Source of the DNA: Rhizobium sp. 007
GTDB lineage: Bacteria > Pseudomonadota > Alphaproteobacteria > Rhizobiales > Rhizobiaceae
Assembly (NCBI RefSeq): GCF_015353075.1
Contig: NZ_CP064188.1
Location: forward strand, 744,001 to 808,000
Reading direction: 5' to 3'
Length of the DNA stretch: 64,000 nucleotides
Translations under genes and position numbers: made by a program
Shown: one piece after another, positions 10,356-18,210 of the stretch
Numbering within the stretch: the stretch's first letter is position 1
Layout: the number at the start of each line of letters is the position of its first letter
Notes under the pieces: model-generated
Told to the model about the DNA's origin: nothing
The model's database searches: none
Seen by the model: the letters and a program-made list of their open reading frames with translations, nothing else

Positions 10356-10691
10356 TTAAACAAAGGTCTGCTCGAACGTCTGGCTCGGATGGATGCAGAC
10401 GATCTCCAGCCGGCCGGTGCCGACATTTTCGAAACGATGAGGAACGTTGGCCGGGCCAACAATGATGTCGCCGGCAGAGCCGCGCGTCTTATCATTGCCA
10501 ACCGTGAACTCGGCCTCCCCCTTTCGAACCACCCAGGTCTCGGCATAGGGATGAACATGCAGCGCCGGGCCGCGGCCCGGATCCGCGTCCACGATAAAAA
10601 CCGATACCTCGCTGCCGAAGTGACGACCTTCGAAGCGGACAGTACGGCTCGTGCCGGGTTCGGGATGCTGATAGCGATAAACCGAAAACAT
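10356..10691 (-). CDS. Small cupin-domain protein
   Basis: The ATG at 10691 follows a strong GGAGGAG site and gives a protein of 111 residues. A single cupin fold is evident: PALHVHPYAETWVVRKGEAEFTVG is motif 1 with HVHPYAE as metal ligands, and GDIIVGPANVPHRFENVG is motif 2 with its histidine. These ligands are intact, so a metal-binding enzyme or sensor is likely. It heads a two-gene leftward unit with the VOC protein, divergent from MarR. The substrate is unknown. Confidence 0.85.
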   Translation of the reverse strand: MFSVYRYQHPEPGTSRTVRFEGRHFGSEVSVFIVDADPGRGPALHVHPYAETWVVRKGEAEFTVGNDKTRGSAGDIIVGPANVPHRFENVGTGRLEIVCIHPSQTFEQTFV

Positions 10692-10758
10692 CCTGATCTC
10701 CTCCAACTGTTCGCAGTTATCTTCACAAGAAGACATATTGTCAAACTATCTTCTCGTC

Positions 10759-10790
10759 AAGATAAATATCTTCGCACAAAGATATCTTTG
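10759..10790. promoter_or_regulatory. Two palindromes in the MarR/cupin divergent promoter
   Basis: AAGATA-AA-TATCTT occupies 10759-10772 and the perfect palindrome CAAAGATATCTTTG occupies 10777-10790. They share the AAGATA/TATCTT half-site and lie between the divergent cupin (10691) and MarR (10860) genes. MarR proteins bind such short palindromes, so they are likely operators for autoregulation and for control of the cupin-VOC pair. Confidence 0.6.
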
Positions 10791-10859
10791 CGGCTGGGGC
10801 CCCATGGTGTATGGAACAGCACCACGCAAATGTGGGGCACGACGAAGCAAACGAGGATC

Positions 10860-11417
10860 ATGCGGGTGGCGCCAGACAACAACCGCGGCTCAAAGGAGGG
10901 CGCTGTCGAAGACCATGTCGACCGGCTCCGCGCGCAATGGGCCTGCGAATTGCCGGACCTCGACACCGAGCCGATGGCGATTTTGGGACGCGCGAAACGG
11001 CTAACAAATCTGGTGGCGCCCTCCATCGAGGAGACCTTTGCCAAGTTCGGTCTCGATCGCGGCGAGTTCGACGTCATCGCGACCCTGCGCAGATCTGGAC
11101 CACCCTACCAGCTGACGCCGACGGCAATGTATACGACGCTTATGCTGTCTTCCGGCGGACTGACGCACCGCCTTGATCGGCTGGAAAAGGCTGGTCTGAT
11201 TGTGCGCGAGAAATCGGCCCACGACGGGCGAAGTGTTGTCGTTTGCCTGACCGCAACGGGCATCGCGCTAGCCGAAAAGGCGTTTCGCGCGGATATGGCC
11301 AGTGAACTCTTGTTCCTGGAAGGTTTGGATGTCGAAGAGCGCGCGGCTCTGGCCGCCCTGCTGCGCAAGCTTGTCATGAGTATAGAGGCAGGCCCGAGCG
11401 ATAAAGCAACCTCGTGA
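10860..11417 (+). CDS. MarR family transcriptional regulator
   Basis: From the ATG at 10860 the protein is 185 residues long. The winged-helix part includes FDVIATLRRSGPPYQLTPTAMY, LMLSSGGLTHRLDRLEKAGLI and the wing VREKSAHDGRSVVVCLTATG, typical of MarR. A GAGG lies four bases before the ATG; an alternative in-frame ATG at 10830 has no obvious ribosome site. Divergent transcription from the cupin-VOC pair, with two palindromes between, suggests a local repressor. The ligand is unknown. Confidence 0.85.
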   Translation: MRVAPDNNRGSKEGAVEDHVDRLRAQWACELPDLDTEPMAILGRAKRLTNLVAPSIEETFAKFGLDRGEFDVIATLRRSGPPYQLTPTAMYTTLMLSSGGLTHRLDRLEKAGLIVREKSAHDGRSVVVCLTATGIALAEKAFRADMASELLFLEGLDVEERAALAALLRKLVMSIEAGPSDKATS

Positions 11418-11828
11418 TCTCGATGTCGCGCCAGCATAAGAAACTCACTCTCAGCATTGAGCGCCGTCGCTGACCAGGTGCGATATGAAGGCGATTCAGA
11501 TGTAAGCCGGGAGAAATCTCATCGCCTCCTCTGCTTCCTGATGACGTCCGCGTTCTTCGCGACCCGTCGGCCTCAGACAGCACCTCGTCGCTCACACCTG
11601 CCCAGGTGGGCGAGAGTCTGACGTTCCTCAAGGACGAATACACCTGACGACAAGAGCTTCAACGAAAAGGAGAGGCTTGCGTTCGAGCGATTTGGCCGAT
11701 CGGACGATGGCAGCCGCCGATGAATGCAAGATGTGGTGATTGCGCGTAACGGACACCTGTCGGTCCGGACATCGGCGCTCAACCCGATCGTCATCACGAT
11801 CCTTCACTGGAAGCGGTTGCGCTTTACC
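11418..11828. other. Intergenic stretch with no recognised gene
   Basis: About 410 bp lie between the convergent ends of the MarR gene and the PLP-dependent lyase gene. Open frames here are short, lack ribosome sites and do not resemble a known protein. No clear terminator hairpin was seen. Confidence 0.5.
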
Positions 11829-12839
11829 CTAGTCCTGTGTCCACGCCGAAAACGCCTCGGGCAGTACGTTCGACCCGCAGATCACCGTGACCACACGCTT
11901 GCCGCAGTATCGCGAGGGTTCTTCCAGGATCGCGGCAACGCCAAGGGCGGCCGATGGCTCGACCACGAGGCCGGCGTGCCGATGGAGCAGGCGCATGCCT
12001 GCCTTGATGCTTGCCTCCTCAACCAGCGGCACGTGATTGGCGACGGCGAGCAGGTCCTGAAGGACCGCCGCGATTGGGAACCGGCCGGCGACACCGTCGG
12101 CGATGGTATCGGTGCGATCGGTGGTGACGACCGATCGCGCCCGCCAGGACAGGGCCATGGCGGGCGCCCCGCTCGGCTGGATGCACACCACCTCCGTTGC
12201 GGGCGACAGGCACTTGAAAACGTGGCCAACGCCGGTGGCGAGCGCACCGCCGCCGAGCGCGAGCAGCATCGTGTCGATGCGGTCGAACCCTTCGACAAGC
12301 TCCAGCCCGATCGTGCCCGCGCCTTCGCAGGTGTCGAGGTTTTCGCTGTCCTCGACGAGTAAAGCGTTGCCGCTGGCCGCGATCTCGCGAGCGCGCTTTC
12401 GCGCGTCCTCGATGTCGCCCTCGACAAGTTCGACGGCAGCTCCGAGCCGGCGAATATGATCGATCTTCGCGGCATTGGCGCTTGTGGCGGCGACCACTGT
12501 CACGCCAATACCGCGTTCCCGCCCACTATATGCGAGTGCCTGCCCGAGATTGCCGGCGCTGGCGCAGACCGCGGCCTTCCGATCAGCGCTTCTTGCGAGG
12601 CGGGACATTACGACCTCGGTCCCACGTCCCTTGAAGCATCGGATCGGGTTTGCGGTCTCAAGTTTGATGACGAGTTCGCAGCCTAGACGATTGCCAAGAG
12701 ATGGGCAGCCGAATTGGGGCGTGTCGCGAAACATCCGTGAGATATGTTCCCTCGCCTCAAAGATGCGCCCGAGGTCGAGCCTGGTGTCTGGTTGCCCGGC
12801 TTCCCGGGATGCTGCGGGTCTTTCACTGACAGGCTGCAT
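11829..12839 (-). CDS. PLP-dependent threonine/serine dehydratase-like ammonia-lyase
   Basis: The 336-residue protein has the fold type II PLP signature KLETANPIRCFKGRG, where the lysine forms the Schiff base, the phosphate-binding glycine loop ALGGGALATGVG, and a C-terminal IVEPSAALG-like stretch (LVVEPSAALGVAAIL). It resembles biosynthetic threonine dehydratases but has no ACT regulatory domain, so a catabolic threonine/serine or 3-hydroxyaspartate ammonia-lyase is more likely. The ATG at 12839 follows GGAGGA; an upstream start would run into the operator. It is divergent from an XRE-cupin regulator across a 23-bp inverted repeat. Confidence 0.8.
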   Translation of the reverse strand: MQPVSERPAASREAGQPDTRLDLGRIFEAREHISRMFRDTPQFGCPSLGNRLGCELVIKLETANPIRCFKGRGTEVVMSRLARSADRKAAVCASAGNLGQALAYSGRERGIGVTVVAATSANAAKIDHIRRLGAAVELVEGDIEDARKRAREIAASGNALLVEDSENLDTCEGAGTIGLELVEGFDRIDTMLLALGGGALATGVGHVFKCLSPATEVVCIQPSGAPAMALSWRARSVVTTDRTDTIADGVAGRFPIAAVLQDLLAVANHVPLVEEASIKAGMRLLHRHAGLVVEPSAALGVAAILEEPSRYCGKRVVTVICGSNVLPEAFSAWTQD

Positions 12840-12870
12840 GTGACATCCTCCGACGCTGTTGTTGCAGTTG

Positions 12871-12925
12871 CGCATTTGTGCGTTATAGCGCACGTTCGAA
12901 GTGTGCGCTATAACGCACAAATGCG
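12871..12925. promoter_or_regulatory. Perfect 23-bp inverted repeat between divergent lyase and XRE-cupin genes
   Basis: Arm 12871-12893 and arm 12903-12925 are exact reverse complements, separated by nine bases that contain TTCGAA. Each arm also contains an imperfect palindrome, GTGCGTTATAGCGCAC, so the site can be read as two operators facing each other. It covers the promoter region of both genes and almost certainly binds the XRE-cupin protein. Confidence 0.75.
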
Positions 12926-12938
12926 AGGTCAGTCAGAA

Positions 12939-13544
12939 ATGAAGTCCATCAGTCCCGTTGACACGGGGAATCTACTGAAATCGATCAGGCACGACCTTGG
13001 ATGGAGCCTCGACAAGACTGCAGAGCGTACTGGAGTGAGCAAGGCGATGCTGGGCCAGATCGAGCGTGGCGAATCCACGCCGACGGTTGCGACGCTTTGG
13101 AAGATCGCGACGGGCTTGCGGGTTCCGATGACCACCCTGCTTGAGCCAGATCGCGAAGTAGGCGATGTGTTGCTTTTGCGTGACGCCAGTTGTCTCCGGG
13201 TGCGCCCGTCGGAGGAAGGCATGCAACGCGCATTGTTGTTCCCTTATGAGACCCGGTTCGGCTTCGAACTCTATGAACTGACCTTTGCGCCCGACTTCGA
13301 GAGTATCTCAGAGCCGCATGACATCGGGGTTGTGGAGCATGTGACCGTCCTGCGCGGGGAGATCGAATTGCTGGTGGAGGAAGAGTGGAGACGGGTCGAG
13401 CAAGGGCAGTCCCTGAGGTTTCCTGCCGACCGCCGCCATGGCTACCGCAATCGGACGCAAAGTGAGACTGTTGTCATGGATTTAATCCACTATCGGTTCG
13501 TTCCGCAGAATATCGCGGGTCGCAAAACGCAAGCGGGTTCTTGA
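12939..13544 (+). CDS. XRE family regulator with C-terminal cupin domain
   Basis: The 201-residue protein has an N-terminal helix-turn-helix (LLKSIRHDLGWSLDKTAERT followed by GVSKAMLGQIERGESTPT) and a C-terminal cupin (about 90-190, with EHVTVLRGEIELLVEEEW and LRFPADRRHGYRN). This is the common two-domain arrangement of small-molecule-responsive repressors. The ATG at 12939 is chosen; another in-frame ATG at 12921 lies inside the palindrome arm. It is divergent from the ammonia-lyase gene and probably controls it in response to an amino acid. Confidence 0.85.
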   Translation: MKSISPVDTGNLLKSIRHDLGWSLDKTAERTGVSKAMLGQIERGESTPTVATLWKIATGLRVPMTTLLEPDREVGDVLLLRDASCLRVRPSEEGMQRALLFPYETRFGFELYELTFAPDFESISEPHDIGVVEHVTVLRGEIELLVEEEWRRVEQGQSLRFPADRRHGYRNRTQSETVVMDLIHYRFVPQNIAGRKTQAGS

Positions 13545-13902
13545 TCGAGGCGTTCCGACGTCGCGACCTGCATCTTCCCTCAGATAGCGGGGCCAAACGC
13601 CTGTGAAGTGAGCGATCCATCCCTGGGCGCCCAGCTCGGGTCCAGATGCTCATGTTCGATGAGTCGAACGCATATCGAATGTTAACGGGATCATAGAGAA
13701 GGAGTGCGCCGCAGTCCCATTCCTGCATCGTGGCCCGCAGTCTGCCGAGTCGATATCGGCGAGCCCTATCCAGAGTGGCGGAGGGAAGGGGACTTTTGAG
13801 CGGCCGATCCGCTCCCTCTGGATTGAGATAGGCCTTCTTCCTTTCGTCTTTGAAAACGGTCGACCCCGCTGGGCCTCCTGGGGCGATGACGTTCTCATTC
13901 AT
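13474..13902 (-). pseudogene. N-terminal remnant of an M24/creatinase-fold protein resembling DddP
   Basis: From the ATG at 13902 the frame shows the N-terminal domain typical of M24-family hydrolases: RARRYRLGRLRATMQEWDCG followed by ALLLYDPVNIRYAFDSSNMSIW. This run closely resembles the start of DMSP lyase DddP and related creatinase-like peptidases, which are about 390-450 residues long. After the tryptophan the similarity ends (near 13650), and the remaining frame to 13474 is unrelated. The catalytic pita-bread domain is absent, so this is a truncated relic. It lies just upstream, on the same strand, of the reductase and Stc2 genes and may once have belonged to a betaine or DMSP module. 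Confidence 0.6.
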
Positions 13903-13984
13903 TGGGTCGGGATCCTCTCGAACACAGTTCGTGCATAAACGGCCGCGTGTCAGCCCGAGGAGCGTGTCGGTCATTCAGGGATGA

Positions 13985-15073
13985 TCAGCGGTCGATGACC
14001 AGATCGCTCAGCGGCTTTGAACAGCAAGGCAGGAACAGACCGGCATCGACCTCCCTCTGGCGAATGCCGCCGTTATGCTTCATCTCGACTGATCCCGAGA
14101 CGAGCTTGGACTTGCACGTTCCGCAAACGCCATTGGCACACGATGACGGAAGCCTCAGACGAGCCTTCTTGGCACAGCCGAGAACCGTCTGTTCCGATGC
14201 AACCTCGATGGTACGAGCCTGCTTCAGGAATTGCACTTGGAAGGTCTTCGCGACGACCGGCGCCGCCTCGCCGATAGGCAGTTCGGATTCATCAGGCATG
14301 GCCGCGTCGAAACTTTCCTCAATGTAGTTCGACGTCGGTACCCCCAGGTCGGCAGATATCTTCCTGGCCGCGGCCATGAACGGCGCCGGGCCGCAGCACA
14401 TGACGATCCTCTCGGCTATATCCGGTACCGCCATCGTTATGTACTCGGGCGTTATTCGTCCCGTGATGCCAGGCCACCAGCGTTCACCCGTGAGATTTTC
14501 CGGAAGAAAATGGAGCCTCAGCCCCTTCATCTTCGTTGTAAGCGTGGACAGCTCGTCCCGGAAAATGAGGTCGAGCGGCGTCCTCGCAGCATGGATGAAC
14601 ACGACGTCTGTCGGGTCGCAGGTGTCGGCCAGATCACGGACAATCGACATCACAGGCGTGATGCCAGATCCGCCTGACAGCAGCAGCTTCTTGCCGCGTC
14701 CGGAGGGACGGATGAAATGTCCAAGCGGACCTTGCGCCTTCACGGTCGCACCGGACTTCAGATTGTCGTGCAGCCAGTTGGAGACCCGTCCGTCCGGCGC
14801 CCGCTTCACGGTGACTGTGAAGGCATTCGGTCTCTGCGGTGAGGAGGATATGCTGTAGCAACGGGGTTCGGCATCTGCGCCAAGTGGGAAGTCGAAGAGA
14901 AAATACTGACCGGCCTGGAACGCGAACCGTTTGCCCTGGGGAGACGCGAACGTGAAGCTTTTCACGTCGTGCGTCTCTTGATGCACGTCGATACAGACAA
15001 GGGTATCGTCCAGTTCTGGATCCCAGACGTCCGTCGGCGCGTTCGAAGCGCTCGTCAAGGTCTTAATATCCAT
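13985..15073 (-). CDS. Ferredoxin-NAD(P)H reductase component of the stachydrine demethylase
   Basis: This 362-residue protein has three domains in order: an FAD-binding barrel with RCYSISSSPQ, an NAD(P)H-binding domain with LLLSGGSGITPVMSI and the CCGPAPFMAA stretch, and a C-terminal plant-type [2Fe-2S] domain with C-X4-C-X2-C (CANGVCGTC) and a later cysteine in FLPCCSKPL. It carries electrons from NAD(P)H to the Rieske oxygenase. Its ATG lies inside the last codons of the upstream stc2-type gene, an 11-base overlap implying translational coupling. In S. meliloti the equivalent genes are described as stc3/stc4; I do not assign a number. Confidence 0.9.
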   Translation of the reverse strand: MDIKTLTSASNAPTDVWDPELDDTLVCIDVHQETHDVKSFTFASPQGKRFAFQAGQYFLFDFPLGADAEPRCYSISSSPQRPNAFTVTVKRAPDGRVSNWLHDNLKSGATVKAQGPLGHFIRPSGRGKKLLLSGGSGITPVMSIVRDLADTCDPTDVVFIHAARTPLDLIFRDELSTLTTKMKGLRLHFLPENLTGERWWPGITGRITPEYITMAVPDIAERIVMCCGPAPFMAAARKISADLGVPTSNYIEESFDAAMPDESELPIGEAAPVVAKTFQVQFLKQARTIEVASEQTVLGCAKKARLRLPSSCANGVCGTCKSKLVSGSVEMKHNGGIRQREVDAGLFLPCCSKPLSDLVIDR

Positions 15074-16316
15074 GAGCTCGCATCCGGTCGATGTACCAGG
15101 TCGCGAACTTGTCGAGATTCGTTTCGGAGAAGCGCGAGTAGGGACCCGGGACATAGGCGGGGTCGAGGACGCCTGCGTGAGATCGCGCGACAAGCTCCGC
15201 GTCCTGGTCGGTCGTCGCAACCCAAACGTTCGTCAACTTTTCGAGATCGTAGTCGACGCCTTCCACGGCATACTTGTGAACAAGCCATTTCGTGCGCACG
15301 AGGGTCTTGTCAGCCGAAAGCGGGATGACGATTGCAACGACCGCATGGTCGCCCATGAAGTGGTTCCAGCTATTGTGTCCCCACAGATGCGTGTCACCCA
15401 GGTCTTTCCTGGTCATGGTGCCGAGAAGCTTCGACGAAGCCGCGGTCGCGTCAGGCGTCTGCGATTCACCGGCACCCGAAATGATCAGCCGCTGTGTTCT
15501 GAAGTTTGTCTCGCAATCGACGAGCTGTTCGACGGCGGCGGAAGGATAGCCGAAGGCCTCCCAGCTCTTGGTTTTCTCTGCGTAGAGAGCTTCATGCTGT
15601 TCTGCCTGCTCCCGGTCTTCCGGGCTCAGGCTTTCCGGATCGAATCCGAAATCCAGATCGACGAACGATACGCAGAGCTCCGGATGGTTCGCAGAGCAGT
15701 GATAGCATTCGCGATTGTTTTCCATCGTCAGCTTCCAGTTGCCGTGTTCGACCACGTCAGCCTGAAAAGCCACCTTTGTGTTGCGGATATCGTAGGGCGC
15801 GAGCCGTTCCGTCATGACCTCTTCAAGGCGGTCGATGTCGGCCGGTGGATTGTCGGAGAGGCAGGCGTAAATGAGACCACCGATCGATTTGAAATTGACC
15901 GGCCTGAGGCTCTTGCAGCTCTTGTCGAAATCGGCGCCCATGTGAGGCGCGTAGGCGAGTTCGCCGTCAAGCTCGTAGGTCCACTGGTGGTATGGACAGA
16001 CGAGCTTGGAGACCACGCTCGATCCCGCGTCAAGGATCCGCGAGCCGCGATGACGGCATACGTTGTGCACGACGCGGATCTGATTGTCGTCGCCGCGAAG
16101 AATGATGAGGCTGCTGTTGCCAATATCGATAACGTTGGCGTCTCCCGGTTCTGGAACATCGCATTCCAGACCGATGCAGATCCAGTGTTTGCGAAAGAAT
16201 ACGTCGACGTCGGCCTCGAAAACATCCTCGCGGCTGTAGAGCCCGGCGGGAAGCGAATGGCCGTCCGCCCTTGAACCGAGAAGCGATGAAATCGACGAAG
16301 CGACGGTCTGAAGCAT
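15063..16316 (-). CDS. stc2: Stachydrine (proline betaine) N-demethylase, Rieske oxygenase component
   Basis: A 417-residue Rieske non-heme iron oxygenase. The Rieske cluster ligands are C87-X-H89 (NVCRHRGS) and C107-X2-H110 (VCPYHQW). The mononuclear iron site has two histidines in ENNRECYHCSANHPEL (about H206 and H211), with Glu203 at the bridging position. Length and sequence character match Stc2 of S. meliloti, which converts proline betaine to N-methylproline with release of formaldehyde. Co-transcription with its reductase, the presence of stcD elsewhere in the window and an adjacent betaine transporter support this. The start at 16316 follows GAGGTAG. Carnitine or glycine-betaine demethylases are close relatives and remain possible. 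Confidence 0.85.
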   Translation of the reverse strand: MLQTVASSISSLLGSRADGHSLPAGLYSREDVFEADVDVFFRKHWICIGLECDVPEPGDANVIDIGNSSLIILRGDDNQIRVVHNVCRHRGSRILDAGSSVVSKLVCPYHQWTYELDGELAYAPHMGADFDKSCKSLRPVNFKSIGGLIYACLSDNPPADIDRLEEVMTERLAPYDIRNTKVAFQADVVEHGNWKLTMENNRECYHCSANHPELCVSFVDLDFGFDPESLSPEDREQAEQHEALYAEKTKSWEAFGYPSAAVEQLVDCETNFRTQRLIISGAGESQTPDATAASSKLLGTMTRKDLGDTHLWGHNSWNHFMGDHAVVAIVIPLSADKTLVRTKWLVHKYAVEGVDYDLEKLTNVWVATTDQDAELVARSHAGVLDPAYVPGPYSRFSETNLDKFATWYIDRMRAHGY

Positions 16317-16497
16317 AATTCTACCTCATGATTGGATGGGCAAATCATCCGCTTCATCTTCACATGGTTCAACGGCACAAATCGGCCGTCATCACATAAC
16401 CAGATGTAATGCAATGCGGAAACGTCGACATAGAAGCTGCCCGGTCAGCCGGGACAGCGTGCCGGCGGGGCTGAATTGTATTTTCTCTCAATATCTA

Positions 16498-16518
16498 TTG
16501 TGTACACAAAGTACACAA
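16498..16518. promoter_or_regulatory. GntR-type operator between stc2 and its regulator
   Basis: TTGTGTAC (16498-16505) and GTACACAA (16511-16518) form a perfect inverted repeat with a five-base spacer. The first arm also begins a perfect 12-bp palindrome, TTGTGTACACAA (16498-16509). FadR-subfamily GntR proteins bind short palindromes of this sort. It sits about 70 bp before the GntR start and 180 bp before stc2, so it may control both directions. Confidence 0.6.
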
Positions 16519-16585
16519 AATTTGACTCGTGCGCCAAGCCATGCGATCATGGGGCTGTCAGATGAAAAAAGAGGGCTGAGATACG

Positions 16586-17302
16586 ATGGCGAAGAGCGTC
16601 AAGAGCAATCTCTACGATGACCTGAAACGTCAGATCCTGACGATGGAGCTGGACCCCGACGCCGACCTGGACGAGGCCAGTCTCAGCGAGCGGTACGGCC
16701 TGTCGCGAACGCCGGTTCGCGATATTTTCCGCCGCCTGGCGGGTGAGGGCTACGTCGATATTCGCGAGAACAGGGGGGCGCGGGTCATCCCGATGAACCA
16801 CGCGACTCTGCGGAACTTCTTTCTTGTTGCGCCGATGATCTACGCGGCGATTGGCCGCCTTGCAGTGCAGAACTTCAAGCCTTCGCAACTCTCGGACCTG
16901 AAGCAGACCCAGGAGCGCTTCCGCGCCGCCAGCGAGAACATGGACGCGCTTGCGATGGTCCTCGAGAACAACCGTTTCCACGAGATCTTCGGGGAGATGT
17001 CGGCCAACGTCTACCTGCAACCCAGCCTGGGCCGGCTCCTCATCGACCACGCGCGCATCGGTCACACCTTCTTCCGACCCAGGAACGCGGACATGAAGCG
17101 GCGGCTGCAGTTGGCTGTCGAGCACCACGACAGCTTCATCGAGGCGCTCAGCATTCATGACGAGGACGCTGTGGTCGATCTTGTCTTCGAGCACTGGGAG
17201 TTGTCCCGCGAAAACATGGAAATGTTCATCGCGCCGCACGGACTTAAGGCGGACGCCCTGATCGGCGCTCCAACCACGCAATCATTGGAGAAATCACCGT
17301 GA
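16586..17302 (+). CDS. GntR family regulator, FadR/FCD subfamily
   Basis: The 238-residue protein has an N-terminal winged helix (NLYDDLKRQILTMELDPDAD, then LDEASLSERYGLSRTPVRDI and FRRLAGEGYVDIRENRGARV) followed by an FCD ligand-binding domain with metal-site residues such as NNRFHEIFGEMSAN and HHDSFIEALSIHDEDAV. Its stop overlaps the GTG start of the next gene, so it heads the catabolic series. It is divergent from stc2. It likely represses the local genes until a pathway intermediate binds; the effector is unknown. Confidence 0.9.
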   Translation: MAKSVKSNLYDDLKRQILTMELDPDADLDEASLSERYGLSRTPVRDIFRRLAGEGYVDIRENRGARVIPMNHATLRNFFLVAPMIYAAIGRLAVQNFKPSQLSDLKQTQERFRAASENMDALAMVLENNRFHEIFGEMSANVYLQPSLGRLLIDHARIGHTFFRPRNADMKRRLQLAVEHHDSFIEALSIHDEDAVVDLVFEHWELSRENMEMFIAPHGLKADALIGAPTTQSLEKSP

Positions 17303-18210
17303 AGTTTGAGGGGATCTATACGCCGGCGGTGACGCCGCTCGACCGGGATGGGCAGATAGACCGCGTGGCGTTTTGCGCCGTCATCGAACAGCTCATCGAT
17401 GCGGGCGTGCATGGCATCATCGTCGGCGGCTCGACGGGCGAGTACTATGCCCACAGCAGCCAGGAGCGCTTCGAACTTGCGGCCTATGCCAAGGACGTCA
17501 TCGGCACCCGGCTGCCGCTCGTCATTGGAACGGGCGCAACGAGAACCGAAGACTCGGTCGAGTACGCGAAGGCGGCAAAAGAAATCGGCGCGGACGCGAT
17601 CCTCGTGTCCTCGCCGCCCTACGCATTGCCGACGGAACGGGAGAATGCGGTCCACGCGCTCACGGTGGACCGTGCGGCCAACCTGCCGATCATGCTCTAC
17701 AACTATCCGGCCCGCATGGGCGTGATGATGGGCGAGGAGTATTTTTCCCGGGTCGGTAAATCCAAAAATGTGGTCGCCATCAAGGAAAGTTCCGGCGACA
17801 TGGGCAATCTTCATCGTCTCGCGCGCAAGTATCCGCATATCTCGCTCTCTTGCGGCTGGGACGACCAGGCTCTCGAATTTTTCGCATGGGGCGCAAAGAG
17901 CTGGGTATGCGCCGGCTCCAACTTCCTTCCGCGCGAGCACGTCGCGCTTTACGAAGCCTGTGTGCTGGAAAAGAACTTCGACAAGGGCCGCGCGATCATG
18001 ACCGCGATGCTGCCGCTTATGGATTTCCTGGAATGCGGGAAGTTCGTCCAGTCGATCAAGCATGGATGCGAGTTGATCGGCCTGAGCGCCGGGCCGGTCC
18101 GCGCACCGCTGCGTCCGCTGAATTCCGAAGAAAAGCGAACCCTTCAGACCGTCGTCGCCACGTTGAAGCGCACGGTTGCCCAGATCACGTCGGGAGCAAA
18201 TCATGCATGA
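17299..18210 (+). CDS. Dihydrodipicolinate synthase family aldolase/deaminase
   Basis: This 303-residue TIM-barrel protein begins at a GTG that overlaps the GntR stop, with a GGAGA site upstream. It carries the family hallmarks: the GGSTGEYY loop, the tyrosine of MLYNYPARMGV, and the Schiff-base lysine in VVAIKESSGDMGN. In related betaine and hydroxyproline pathways a protein of this fold acts as pyrroline-4-hydroxy-2-carboxylate deaminase, and here it is coupled to an aldehyde dehydrogenase and an FAD amine oxidase, the other two enzyme types of that route. That link is contextual; 5-dehydro-4-deoxyglucarate dehydratase-like or keto-acid aldolase activities cannot be excluded. Confidence 0.8.
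   Translation: MKFEGIYTPAVTPLDRDGQIDRVAFCAVIEQLIDAGVHGIIVGGSTGEYYAHSSQERFELAAYAKDVIGTRLPLVIGTGATRTEDSVEYAKAAKEIGADAILVSSPPYALPTERENAVHALTVDRAANLPIMLYNYPARMGVMMGEEYFSRVGKSKNVVAIKESSGDMGNLHRLARKYPHISLSCGWDDQALEFFAWGAKSWVCAGSNFLPREHVALYEACVLEKNFDKGRAIMTAMLPLMDFLECGKFVQSIKHGCELIGLSAGPVRAPLRPLNSEEKRTLQTVVATLKRTVAQITSGANHA

Noticed and set aside
15072..16274. A 400-codon open frame on the plus strand
   Set aside because: It lies wholly opposite stc2, whose Rieske and iron-site motifs are certain.
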